Below, one piece after another: positions 46,704 to 58,186 of a stretch of 64,000 nt of DNA. The DNA comes from Rhipidocladum racemiflorum (taxonomy: Eukaryota; Streptophyta; Magnoliopsida; Poales; Poaceae): the NCBI GenBank assembly GCA_036346355.1, contig CM070592.1, forward strand, positions 38,838,193 through 38,902,192, read 5' to 3'. The position numbers were made by a program, and so were the translations under genes. How positions within the stretch are numbered: position 1 is the first letter of the stretch; every line of letters begins with the position of its first letter. The notes beneath the pieces were generated by a model. It was not told where the DNA came from. It searched no databases and saw nothing but the letters and a program-made list of their open reading frames with translations.

Positions 46704-48542
46704 TTAGGCACTCTTTGGTACCCAATCTTTGTTGGGTCCAACAATGTTAGTCACAATAGACTTAGGAACCCAAATGGTCCTAATATTTGCATTATTGACT
46801 TGACTAACATAACTAGCAATAGGTTTACGATAATTGTTCCTCCTAAGCAATTGGTTGGCATTTTTATAACAAGGCTTAGGAGGACAATGATACTTTGCAA
46901 AACTATTTCTAGTTTGCTCCCTTCTAAGCATATGATGATCATCATAATAGAAAAGCTTAGAGGATCTAGCAAGTCTAGCAAATTGATTGCTATTGTTATT
47001 TCTTCTAAGCAATTTGTTGGAATTGCTTTGAGTGGGCTTAGGAGTCCTAACAATTTTAGCAAATCCATTTCTAGACTTACTCTTCCTATGCAAATGAATA
47101 TTATCATTTTTAGCAGGCATAGGGGACTTGGCAAGCTTGGCAATTACATTGCCATTCTTGTCCTTCCTAAGCGAATAATCATTGAATTGAATAATAGGCT
47201 TAGGAATTGAACCTTTAGGGCAATTCTTACCAATGTGCCCTTTTTCCCGACAATTGAAGCAAGTAGGCTTTGAGCGTCTCTTCCTCTTGTCTTGCTTCTT
47301 GTCGGCTTGCCTCAAGGTTGAAGTTGTGGCCTTGTTATCCACTTTATTGGGGCACACGGAGGCGAAGTGGCCCTTCTTGTTGCATCCGAAGCACACAATC
47401 GTCTTCATTTTTGCATTGTGCTTCTCCTTGCTCTTCTCCCTCTTGGAGATGTAGCCAAGTCCTCTTCTATCTTGAGGTGCCCGAGGCTCGCTCAAGATCT
47501 TGTCGAGGACGGCTTTGCCCTTGTAGCACTTCTCCAAGTCATTTTCCAATCTAATGACTTGGGCCTTGAGCTCATTGTTTTCCTCTACAAGATTAGCATC
47601 TAAACAACTAGAGGAACTAGAAGCAATGTTAGAGCAACAATGTAAAGCAATGCTAGAGGTAGACATATCAATTAAATCACATTGAGTACTAATGTCTACT
47701 CTAGGCTTAATGAATTCCTTGAGAAGGATACTTTCATGATTTTCCTTAAGAACATCATAATTCTTTTGAAGTGAGTCATACTCAACCTTCAAAATCTCAT
47801 ATCTAGTTTTCTCCTTCTCAAGAGATTCATTTTTCGCTTTTTCTTTAGCAAGAACACTCTCAAGTTCAAGATTTCTTTCTTTTTCAAAGATGAGCAAATC
47901 TTCTTGCCTCTCAAGAGTGTCCTCTTGCTTCTCTATTGTATCAAGCAAGACAAGCAATTTAGATGGTGATATTTTTCTAATATCACCATACCTACCATCA
48001 TAATCGGTATCACTATCGTCATCACTTTTACCTAAATCATCTACATTTTTAGATTTGGATGTGTGTGATACCTTCTTCTCCTTTACCATAAGGCAAATAG
48101 GAGTGTCGTCATTGCTTGAGGCGGAAGAGGAGGTAGATGGTGATGTCGGTTCATCATCACTTGATGTAGAGGTTGAAGAATCATCAACCGACATCCATTC
48201 CTCAATGCAATCCTCACTTGATGATGTGGACACATCATATTTGTCTTGAAGCATTGTCCACATATCATGAGCGCTCTTGAGATTGCATATTTCATCAAAT
48301 ATATCTTCGCTCACAACATTAAATAAGGCATTAGTAGCTTGAGCGTCGAGATGTAGGCATTTCATCTCTCCGTTAGTTGGATCAACTTCATTCAATGGAG
48401 ATGAAAAGCCGACATCTACGATCCACCAAATTTGAGGGCTCATGGATTTAAAATGAGAAATCATGATTAATTTCCATGAAGCATAATTAGAGCCATCTAG
48501 CATAAGTGGATCATGTGAGTGCACTAAACCTCTAGTCGCCAT
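46704..48542 (-). CDS. S1 gag polyprotein, 612 codons, intact
   Basis: It is a capsid/nucleocapsid precursor of a copia element, expected to form cytoplasmic virus-like particles with the element RNA. Residues 1-110 are the copia gag N-terminal domain (LDGSNYASWKLIMISHF, AHDMWTMLQDKYD). Residues 110-200 are serine- and aspartate-rich; 200-280 and about 310-350 look coiled-coil. Two CCHC knuckles follow (CFGCNKKGHFASVC, CFNCREKGHIGKNC). The tail has about five repeats of roughly 30 residues with LLRRNN...FARLARS-type cores, rich in R, N and K. It ends IVGPNKDWVPKSA, the point where pol normally starts. The start ATG at 48540-48542 lies 46 bases from the primer-binding site. The frame has no breaks. 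Confidence 0.92.
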   Translation of the reverse strand: MATRGLVHSHDPLMLDGSNYASWKLIMISHFKSMSPQIWWIVDVGFSSPLNEVDPTNGEMKCLHLDAQATNALFNVVSEDIFDEICNLKSAHDMWTMLQDKYDVSTSSSEDCIEEWMSVDDSSTSTSSDDEPTSPSTSSSASSNDDTPICLMVKEKKVSHTSKSKNVDDLGKSDDDSDTDYDGRYGDIRKISPSKLLVLLDTIEKQEDTLERQEDLLIFEKERNLELESVLAKEKAKNESLEKEKTRYEILKVEYDSLQKNYDVLKENHESILLKEFIKPRVDISTQCDLIDMSTSSIALHCCSNIASSSSSCLDANLVEENNELKAQVIRLENDLEKCYKGKAVLDKILSEPRAPQDRRGLGYISKREKSKEKHNAKMKTIVCFGCNKKGHFASVCPNKVDNKATTSTLRQADKKQDKRKRRSKPTCFNCREKGHIGKNCPKGSIPKPIIQFNDYSLRKDKNGNVIAKLAKSPMPAKNDNIHLHRKSKSRNGFAKIVRTPKPTQSNSNKLLRRNNNSNQFARLARSSKLFYYDDHHMLRREQTRNSFAKYHCPPKPCYKNANQLLRRNNYRKPIASYVSQVNNANIRTIWVPKSIVTNIVGPNKDWVPKSA

Positions 48543-48601
48543 CCCTTACTCTCTAGACGGTTAAGTCTAATAAAATGAGAGACCTTGGCTCTGATACCAA
48601 T

Positions 48602-51285
48602 TGAAAGGACCGGGATGTCGGCCTAGAGGGGGGGTGAATAGGCGATTACAAAATTATACCCAATTTAAATTAATCTATCAGAGATAATGCGGAAGCAAAG
48701 GGTACAATTAAGTTTTGCAATTTAAACAATTCAGCCCGAGACAGTAACCCTGAGACTCGGATATATTATCCGGATACTCCGGTATATCGATACTCGGATT
48801 AATATACCGGATACTCCGGACAACTCGGATAGTCCGAACTAAATACCGACTCTCCGGATTGACCGGTTCGGCCGTAATAGAGCACACGCAATAAAATTAA
48901 GCACGACTTCGATTCTAGTGATACAAATTACTCTACTGCAACAGAGCAAGTATACAAGCAAGAATAGATGCGGTAGAAGCAATCTAATCAATCTAAGCAC
49001 AAGAATCGAAGACAAATTAAACAAGTGAGTAAAAGAGGAAACCGAAGGAAACACGAAGATTTGTTCCCGGTTCGGATCCTTGAGGGGATCCTACGTCTCC
49101 GCTGAGGCGGCTCGGTCACACTTGAGCCGGGTCTCTTTCAACCCTTGTCCTCCGGTGTTGCACTTGGCACTCGACGGCACGGTCACCCAAGACTCGAGTC
49201 TCTTTCAACTCGCTAGCCGCTCGTCGTTGCACCTTGCATACGCCGGCTTCACTTCTTTGATTCCTTTCCTCGCGAGGCGAATCCTGCCTTCACAAACTTC
49301 CCACGGCGCACCACACCAAGTTGGTGGCTCAGAGGCGACCTCCTAGCCGTCTAGGAGTCCTCAATCTCCAAGAGTAACAAATACTCGAAGAACTCACTTA
49401 GAATCAACCTCAAGTGCTCAACAACTTAAATCACACTTAACCCTAGCACTACCCACTCTCACACCCAACCCTTCACTCAAAAGGGGATCACTAAGATCTT
49501 AGGATTAGAGGGGCTTTGGGGCTCAAGATCACCAAGAAAATACCTCAATACACCCAAAGAAAACATCCCCAACGGCTACTTTGAAGTGGGCAAGAAGGGG
49601 CTTTAAATAGCCATCCCAAAAACTAGCCGCTTGGGACCGAATCGGGCAACCCGAGACTTAAAAAACCCCGGAGACTCTGGATCATCCGGATACTCCGGAA
49701 TCATCCGGATACTCCGGATAACCCGGAGACTCCGGGTTACAACCCGGATACTCCGGATCTCCCAGGCAGCACGCAGCACCCGGACGAAAACGAGCATAAC
49801 TTTTGACTCCGGACTCCGATTTCGACAAATTCGGACTTTTCGGAAAGCTATGAACGGTGGCTATCCAACTAACAAGGTCTCACTACCCAAATCCAAAAGG
49901 ATCAAATCAGATTTCACAAAGAATCCACAAGGAGACCTCAAATTCTCACTTTCCAAAACCACCAACACTTCTATCCCTCACACCAACCCACCTACACCTA
50001 GGTGAACACGGTGTGACTTGGGTTTCTCAACCTTAGACAAGGATAGACCACTTTGAGCACTTGAGACTTATCTAAGTGATTTCAACGATTGCATCCCTCT
50101 TAATAGTACGGCAATCCTTAGACTCAAATTTAACACAAAATCTAAGTCTTACACTAAGCTTACATGCCGACTTCTTGGATGCACGGAGCATGATGACGCT
50201 TTCACTAAGATTGATGACGCCCTTCGTCTTGTCAACCTCGACGCGATTCACCTCATGAGACTCTCGTCCTCCCGACCTTGACCTCGATCATCACCTGCAC
50301 GATTCTTACGCCAAGTCGCTCTTGACTTAGTCCTCGCCTCTTGGTGACACCGCTGCCTTACTTGACTTCGACTCGCTTGTCATCCTTCAAACCACCTTGG
50401 TCATCAAACACCCAACTTTGGGACCTAATTCTCATCAACAACACTCAAAGACACATATTAGTCCCAAAGGCTCAATAGATATGAATTAGATTTGAATAAG
50501 ATTGAGCGTGCAGAATAGAGCACAACAAGTGTTCCATATAAACAAACAGGAAACTACTAGGAACACTTGACAAAAGAATTGTTCTCTACTAAGTGCAAAG
50601 CATGATGAATATGTGATTGATCTATATGCACTTAGAGAGATAATTGCCAATAAGATGAATCATTTAAATCAAGGCAAGGATCACAGACTTTACTTAAAAG
50701 AAGCACATGATAGAATATACATGAATTACACATGTGCAAACAATATTTGGAATGAGAGTAAATAATGCGATCCAATTCTAGATTAAACTTCACTAAGAGA
50801 GGTGCATTAGAAGATACACAACTAAGACAAGTATGCACCAAGTCAATATGAAGCAATGAAGTTTAACTCTAGTTAACACAAGCATAATAAAAACAAAGCA
50901 CATAATGAACTCAAATGAATATATATATGCACAAGCAGTTTTGACATGAATCAATGTGCACATATGAAATCAACAAGTTACTTAGAGTTCAATATGCATT
51001 TGCTAAAGAGGAATGCAATGACAAATATGGAAGGAATACCGAGATTGCATACCTCATTTTTGCTTAACCATCCCAATTGATTTTCCTCTAAAATATATGA
51101 GACTAATATTCAACTAGGCAATAAACATGTTAGTCTCATAACAATATAAACATATTAGAGGTTTGTCATTTGTTAAGCACTAAGTTAAGCATTTGTACAA
51201 TTACATTGATTGACATTACATGCGTTTGTCATTAATCGTTTATCATTAATCACCAAAACAACATAAGTGCCTAGACGCACTTTCA
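48602..51285 (-). repeat. S1 5' LTR
   Basis: It is the partner of 39756-42451. The 19-bp word is at about 50093-50112. The TATA-like box is preserved near 49602. The AACGGCTA site reads AGCGGCTA here. Differences from the other copy are almost all single-base gains or losses of C or G and AGC/AAAG swaps. Confidence 0.92.
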
Positions 51286-51290
51286 AGAAG

Positions 51291-51692
51291 TTTTTACCCA
51301 ATCCCATTCGGAGTATCCGAGTTTCAACTCAGAGTGTCCGAGCAGGTCATCACGGTATAGCTAGCAAATCATTCCTTGAACTAAGTCATGTTCGGACTAT
51401 CCGAAAGTTTATTCAGAGTATCCAAAATATTCGAACTACCTGAATACACTCCGGACTATCCGAAGTAAGGCTCTCGGTCACAAGTCTATATTGTTGATTT
51501 TACCTACTCGGAGAAATCTGAACCAATGTTCGGACTGTTCGAACAGAGTCATGACTGAGCCCAAACGGCTAGTTTTGGGGAGCTATATATGTACCTCATT
51601 TCCTCACCTACCAAAAGAACAACACATTCACTGAAGTCATTTACTGCTCTTGGTCATCCTCTTGAGCCCTAGCTTCTCCCCCTTGAAGTCTT
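51291..51692 (+). mobile_element. S2 LTR, right part
   Basis: It continues S2 after S1. A dyad array of CGGACTATCCGA and CGGAGTATCCGA units is at 51310-51545, then AACGGCTAG (51564-51572) and CTATATAT (51583-51590). It ends where S3 starts (51693). The usual LTR end with CACCCCCCTCTAGG is absent, so S2 is incomplete here. Confidence 0.72.
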
Positions 51693-53160
51693 TGAAAGCA
51701 TCTAGGCCTTCTAATGGATTATTTAAAATTTGATATTTGGTTTTGGTGTTTGATGATCAACTCAAATACATTTATTGAAAGAAGGACCAAGACTAAGGTT
51801 GATTTATTCATAGTTTTTGACTTGGGAGATGATTCAAGTCTTGTAGATAGGTTGTTTTAATTTTTAGCCGTACTATAAAGAGGGATTGTGCATAAGTTCA
51901 ATATCTTGGTTCTTAGGCCTTTTTTCTTCTGAGACTACTTGGAGCTTAGACCATTTTGTTTTCCTCTAAAGTCTTTTGAACTCAAGTTCAGTTATTCCTT
52001 CACGTCGGACCAAGTTCCTTTTCGGTCCAGCGCTAATGCTTCTTTGACTGAACTCAAACCAAGCATTCTTCGTTCACGCCAGACCAAGTTTTTGGGTCCG
52101 GCGCAGTAAGCCTTTCCCTTGAAACCAAATCGAGTACATAAAGTTAACGACGGACCAAAAGTTTCTATTCACAACAAACCACTTTTTTGGTCCGGAGTAA
52201 ACGTAAAACTTACTGGTTTTTGCTATTAAAACCAATTCTCTTCTTGATTCATAACCAGTAAGTTTGCCTTCTACGGCAGACCAAGTTTTTTTCGGTCTGT
52301 CGCAAACATGTCTTTCATTGTTTCACAACGGACCAGTTTTTGCTCAAAGCATGTGTATGACGGACAAACTCTTTTTGGTCCGGCGCAAATGTGTTTTTCG
52401 CTGATTTGGGTCTGGAGTACATTGAGCTTATTGTAAACTTTGTCAAACCTTGTCAGATGCAATCATTTTGAGTTGTCTTTTCAATCTGACATTGGCAAAC
52501 GGCTACATTTTTGCCAATAACGGCTATTTGCTTCCTATAGCCTATAAAAGCAGCTCAATGGCTCACCAGAATTAGAACTTTTACATCTCTTTGACAACTA
52601 GCATCCCAAAAGCTCAAAAGCCTTCAAAGAGACCAAGCTTAAACTCTGCAATCAAAATCCAACATTTTTTCATTGCTCCAAGTGCAGTCTAGTTTCAGAA
52701 GTGTCTAGTGAACCAAGAGACAGGACTTGTGGATGGTTTATTACTCTTGGAACTAGCTGTTCCTAGACGGTTGGGTGGTGATTATAGTGCGACCTGTCCA
52801 TCTGTGCTTGTGGAAGGCCACTATCATTGTGAGAGGTTTGGACTCACCTCACCGGAGTGGTAAAAGAGTCACGCTAGTGACAAAACCAGAACTGTTGCTG
52901 TCAGTTGCTGGTGGAGCAAAACTTCTAAGGAAGTGCTCTAACGGGGACGTAGGAGATTTATCTCTGAACCTAGGTGAAAAACTCTCTTGTCTCTGTGACT
53001 TGTCTGTTTATACATTTATTTCTGCATCTTGATACTTGTTCTCTGCCTTTTGGTGCTTAATCTGTTTTATCTGTCCTAAACTGTCAACAAACTGCTTAGT
53101 TTAGTTAAAAAGTTTGTAAATTTGCCTATTCACCCCCCTCTAGGCCTTACCGATCCTTTC
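51693..53160 (+). repeat. S3 5' LTR
   Basis: It holds the 19-bp word at 51868-51886, a dyad array of GGACCAAGTTTTTCGGTCCGG units (52005-52400), AACGGCTA twice (52498-52505, 52519-52526), and a TATA box (TATAAAA, 52543-52549). The end CACCCCCCTCTAGGCC...CTTTCA is typical of the family. Confidence 0.88.
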
Positions 53161-53214
53161 AAGTAGTATCAGAGCGGGTTTTACCCTGTTCAAGCTTAAT
53201 CAGCTTGGGTAATT

Positions 53215-54325
53215 GCCGTGGGAAACGGGATCTGCTACTGTTAGTGTAGGAAGAGTTCCTGTTTTTGATGGCACCAACTATGCTTACTAGAAAATTCGCA
53301 TGAGGTGCTATCTTGAGGCTGTAGGATATGACGTGTGAAGAGTCACTGAAAAACCTTTACCTCCACGGGTCATACCTGAGGGACAGCCCACTTCCTCGGA
53401 ACCTACACCTGGGGAAATTAAGAATTTGCAATATGATGCTCAGGCTAGAAATGCTATATTTTCCTGTCTTAGTATAGAAGTTTTTGACAGAGTGAGCAAT
53501 CTCTCTACTGCTTATGATATTTGGACCACTCTTCAAGAAATTCATGAGGGTACCTCTGATGTAAAAGAGGAGAAGTATTTTGTTGTAAGGGAAAAGTTTG
53601 ATCAATTCAAAATGCTTCCTCATGAAAGTGCCAATGATATGTTCTCTAGACTAAATCCTATTGTCAATGAACTTAAAGGTCTTGGAACTAAAATTGATGA
53701 TGTGGAAGTTTACATGAAAATGATAATAGTGCTGCCTCGAGCCTATCACAGCTTGATTACATATCTATCAAACAGTGGGGATCTCAAAAAGCTAACACCC
53801 ACTGGGTTATTAGGGAAAATTTCTGCTCATGAGCTCACCTTGGCCGAAGAGGATGCACCAAGGAAGAAATCTATTGCACTCAAGGCTAAGGAGAAAGTAC
53901 AAGAGTCCTCTAGTGAAGAAGATAAAGATTCAAGCTCTGAAGAGGATGAAGATGTCAAGAAGCTGGCATTACTCATGAAATCGGCAAACAAAATCACGAG
54001 AAGAGTTAATGCCAGAGATCGAGGAAAGGTATATAACCAGTTCTCCAAGAAAAACCCCTTCTCAAATATCATCTGCTTTGAATGCAATGAAAAGGGACAC
54101 ATAGCTGCTCGATGTCCAAATAAGAGCAAGAAAAAGGGCAAGAGCAAGGGCAAAGATGAAGAAGTTGATGAAAATGCTCGCAACAGTCACAAGAAGCTTC
54201 ATCACAAAAATAAGTACTCTAAGAAGCATTGGAGAAAAGGAAAGAAGGAGGCACATATTGGTGAATGGGTCACTGATGAAGAGAGTTTTAGTGATGAGTC
54301 CTCCTCCTCCGATGATGATGAATAA
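53215..54325 (+). pseudogene. S3 gag, N-terminal part with nonsense codons
   Basis: The frame is open from 53426, preceded by a recognisable N-terminus (VPVFDGTNYAY...KIRMRCYLEAVGYDV) with two in-frame stops. Both stops sit where tryptophan is expected (TAG at 53288-53290 and TGA near 53335), consistent with G-to-A decay of TGG. The gag domain (AYDIWTTLQEIHEG) and a CCHC knuckle (CFECNEKGHIAARC) follow. The frame ends in an acidic run, SSSSDDDE. Confidence 0.85.
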
Positions 54326-54358
54326 AGCTCAAGATCTAAAGGACTGGCTGGACTGTCA

Positions 54359-55345
54359 TTGGATGAGTCTACTCCACCATCACCCTCTCTATCACTTTGC
54401 CTTATGGCTAGAAGTGATGAGGACAAGGTAAATGACTCTCCTTCTTATGATGATCTAGTAGAGATCATTAAAGAGCTTAATGATGCCTTATGTGCTAAGA
54501 CTCTTAAGGATAAAGCTCTTAAGAAAACTATTGCTAGTTTGAATGAAAGTAATGACTTGCTTGTCTCTAAGCTTAAAATTCTTGAATCTAGCTATGAAGA
54601 AGTGCAAGACAAGTTTCACTGTTTGAAGGCTAGTCATAATGAGCTTAATGTTGTTCATGATAATCTTACTCTTGCTCATAATGCTCTGGTCATCAATCAT
54701 GATTTACTTACAAATGCTCATGATTCCTTGAATGCAACTCATATTTTACTTGTTAAGAATCATGATGATTTGCTTGATAAACACTGTGAATTAGAAATAA
54801 GTGAGGAACTAACTGCTAGCAAATCAAAGATTGTTTCTACTTGTGATGCTTCTAGTACTTGTGAATTGCTTTGTGATGAAGTTTATATTTCTAGCTCTTC
54901 TTGCACTCCTGATGATGTTTGTAATAATGCTTCTCGTGCTAAAGAGCTTATGATGGAGAATTATGAATTAAAGACAAAAATTGCTAAGTCTGACAAAGGA
55001 CTAGAAAAATGCTTTCTTGGCAGTGTCATTCTTGACAAAATTCTTGGAGAGCAAAAAGTCACCTTGGGCAAAAGAGGTATTGGATATAAAACAGACAATG
55101 TGCCCAAGAAAGATGGACTGCTAAGACCCAAGACAAATTTTGTCAAGAAAGGCACTAAGTGTTACTACTGTCATAGATTTGACCATGGTTCAAATGTATG
55201 CATGTTTGCTAGCACATCCGAAGCAAAGGTAAAGAGAAATTGCATGGTTGATGCACACTATATGTTGTTCAAAGATTTCAGGAGTAAAATGAATGTGAAG
55301 TTTGTTGGTCCCTCAAATCTAGATAGGAAGCTTAAAGCTGTTTAG
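54359..55345 (+). pseudogene. S3 gag extension, coiled coil and second knuckle
   Basis: This 328-codon open frame continues the long gag of SIRE-type elements after a stop or frame change. It has a predicted coiled coil with heptad-like repeats of NHDLLTNAHDSLNATH-type sequence, then a KGLEKCFLGSVILDKILGEQ block also found in S1 gag (there KCYKGKAVLDKILSE). A CCHC-like motif (CYYCHRFDHGSNVC) follows, and the tail reads FVGPSNLDRKLKAV just before the pol frame. Confidence 0.82.
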
Positions 55346-55469
55346 GTGCCTAAGTCTTTGCTTGTTAATCCTTTTGGCCCCAAAATTGTTGAAACTAACA
55401 TCCATGGACCCAAAAGCATTTGGGTACCTAAGATCAAGAAATGAATCTGTCTGTATAGGTGAACTACAA

Positions 55470-57936
55470 GAGTGGTGATCGGCATTGGATAATTGATAGT
55501 GGATGTACTCAACACATGACCGGCTCATCAAGGATGTTCACCACAGTTGAAAAGGAAGGTAATCCTAGTCACAAAATCACCTTTGGGGATAACAGCAGGA
55601 GAAAGGTTTAAGGGTAATGGTAAGATTGCTATTTCAAATTATCATTCTATTGACAATGTGCTTCTTGTTGATTCCCTGAACTTTAATCTTTTATCAGTAG
55701 CACAGTTGTGTGATCTCGGATTCCATTGTATTTTTTCTCTTGATGGAGTAACTGTTGTTGACAAAAATGAAAAGCTTATTTTCAAAGGTTTTAGATTTCA
55801 AAATCTTTATCTAGTTGATTTCAATTCTAACTCCTCATGCATCTCGACTTGTCTGTTAGCAATAGCCTCACTTGTTTGGCTTTGGCATAGATGTCTTGGG
55901 CATGTAGGTATGTCTAATCTGAAAAAGCTTTTCAAAAATGAGCTAGTGGTGGGTTTGAAAGATGTAAAATTCGAAAAGGATAGATTGTGCAGTGCTTGTC
56001 AAGCCGGCAAGCAAGTTGCAAACTCTCATCCTACCAAAAATATCATGTCCACCACCAGGCCTCTAGAGCTGCTGCATATGGATGTGTTTGGCCCAACCTC
56101 TTATGCCAGTCTAGGTGGCAACTCATACTGTTTAGTCATTGTGGATGACTTCTCTCGCTTCACTTGGGTATTCTTTTTACCAAATAAAAGTGAAGTTGGA
56201 AAAATCTTTAAAAGTTTTACAAAAAGGGCCCAAAATGAATTTGATTGCCCTATCAAGAAAATCAGGAGTGACAATGGAATTGAGTTTGTTAATACTAACG
56301 TCATTGACTTTTGTGATGAGTTAGGAATAAAACATGAGCTGTCAGCAACATACACTCCTCAACAAAATGGTGTAGTTGAAAGGAAAAACAGAACACTCAT
56401 CGAAATGGCAAGAACCATGTTGGATGAATATGGAACTCTAGATGCTTTTTGGGCTGAAGCCATCAACACAGCATGTCATGCAATCAATCGACTTTATCTT
56501 CATCGACTTCTCAAGAAAACATCTTACGAGTTGCTGGTTGGAAGAAAACCAAGTGTTACTTACTTTCGTGTGTTCGGATGCAAGGTATACATCTACAAAA
56601 AGAGGACATACTTAGGTAAATTTCAAAGAAGGTGTGACATTGGTATTATGTTAGGTTATTCTTCTAAATCTAAAGCCTACAGAGTTTTCAATAATTCAAC
56701 TGGTTTAGTTGAAGAAACCTATGATGTAAAATTCGATGAATCTAATGGCTCACAAGGTGAGCATGAGAATCTAGCGGATGCAGGTGAAGATGCCTTGATA
56801 GAAGCCATGAAGAAGATGGAAGTTGGTGAAGTAAAACCTAGAGAAGACAATGATGAGAAACCAACAACTTCCATGATGCCTCGAAATGGATCACAACAAG
56901 AAGAAGATGAAAAGAATCAAGAAGGATTGAATCTGATAAAAAGTCATCATACCGTTGCCAAAGATCATCCCGTGGACCAAATCATTGGGGATTTTAGTAA
57001 GGGTGTTCAAACTAGATCTAGACAGGCTTCTTATTGTGAACATTACTCTTTTGTTTCTTGTGTTGAGCCCAGAACTACAGATGAAGCCTTAAAAGATGCT
57101 GATTGGATCATTGCCATGGAAGAAGAGCTCAACAACTTCAAAAGAAACAAAGTATGGGACTTGGTGGATCGTCCTAAAGACCACAATGTCATTGGGACAA
57201 AGTGGGTATTCAGAAACAAGCAAGATGAAATTGGAGTTGTTACTCGAAATAAAGCAAGATTAGTGGCTCAAGGATTTACTCAAGTAGAAGGTTTGGATTA
57301 TGGAGAAAGTTATGCCCTTGTTGCTCGACTTGAAGCTATACGGTTCCTCCTGGCCTTTGCTTGTCATTTCAATATAACTGTATTTCAAATGGATGTGAAA
57401 AGTGCTTTTCTTAATGGAATCATTGAAGAAACTGTTTATGTTGAGCAACCTCCTGGTTTTGAAGATTAAAACATCCAAATCATGTATATAAGTTATCTAA
57501 GGCTCTCTATGGGCTGAAACAGGCCCCTAGGGCATGGTATGAGAGACTTAGAAACTTTCTACTAGACAAGAACTTCAAAATTGGAAAGGTTGACCCAACA
57601 CTGTTCTTAAAAGACTTCAATGGTGCATTAATGATTTGCCAAATCTATGTTGATGATATCATTTTTGGTTGCACTAATCACTCTCTTTGCAAGGAATTCA
57701 GTGAACTAATGGCAAAGGAATTTGAGATGTCAATGATAGGAGAACTTACTTTCTTCCTTGGATTTCAAATCAAGCAATTGAAGAAGGGGACTTTTATATC
57801 ACAAGAAAAATACACCAAGAATCTCCTCAAGCGCTTCAAATTGGATGAATGCAAGCCACTCAAGACACCTATGGCAACAAACACACATCTTGATCAAGAT
57901 GTGGGAGGTAAGTCTGTTGACCAAAAACTCTTTTGA
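55470..57936 (+). pseudogene. S3 protease, integrase and reverse transcriptase
   Basis: The protease motif HWIIDSGCTQHMTG is at about 55485. Integrase follows: HRCLGHVGMSNLKKL, CSACQAGKQ, MDVFGPTSYASLGGN, IRSDNGIEF and NGVVERKNRTLIEMARTML carry the HHCC and D,D,E residues. Reverse transcriptase starts near 57100 (WVFRNKQDE, FQMDVKSAFLNGIIEETVYV). One extra base after PPGFED (57469) shifts the frame; the sequence continues as SKALYGLKQAPRAWYERL and the catalytic YVDD is seen at about 57650. A frameshift also lies between protease and integrase (about 55545-55600). Confidence 0.9.
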
Positions 57937-58186
57937 TAGGGTCTTTACTTTACTTGACAGCATCTAGGCCTGATATCTTGTTTAGTGTTTGTATGTGTGC
58001 TAGATTTCAGGCTGCACCTAAAGAAGTGCATCTTAGTGCCGTAAAAGGATTTTTAGATATTTAAAGCACACTCCAAGCATTGGCTTTTGGTATCCTAAAG
58101 GTGCTTCTTTTGAACTTCTTGGCTATTCGGACTCCGATTATGCCGATTGCAAAATAGATCAAAAAAGCACCTCTGGGGGTTGTCAT

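Larger units (their letters stand above)
39756..51285 (-). mobile_element. S1: complete gag-only SIRE/Maximus-type copia element
   Basis: The LTRs are 39756-42451 (2696 bp) and 48602-51285 (2684 bp), and the duplication AGAAG lies at 39751-39755 and 51286-51290. The primer-binding site TGGTATCAGAGC (minus) is at 48588-48599, and the purine tract CACCAAAAAGAGGGAG is next to the 3' LTR. The 6.15 kb interior has a single gag frame and 4.2 kb without coding capacity; there is no protease, integrase, reverse transcriptase or RNase H. The AT-rich parts of the two LTRs look identical over long stretches, so insertion was recent. It needs enzymes in trans. Confidence 0.93.

Noticed and set aside
39443..51692. 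S2 as a complete element with its own coding region
   Set aside because: Both halves are LTR sequence only, and the typical LTR 3' end and PBS are missing.
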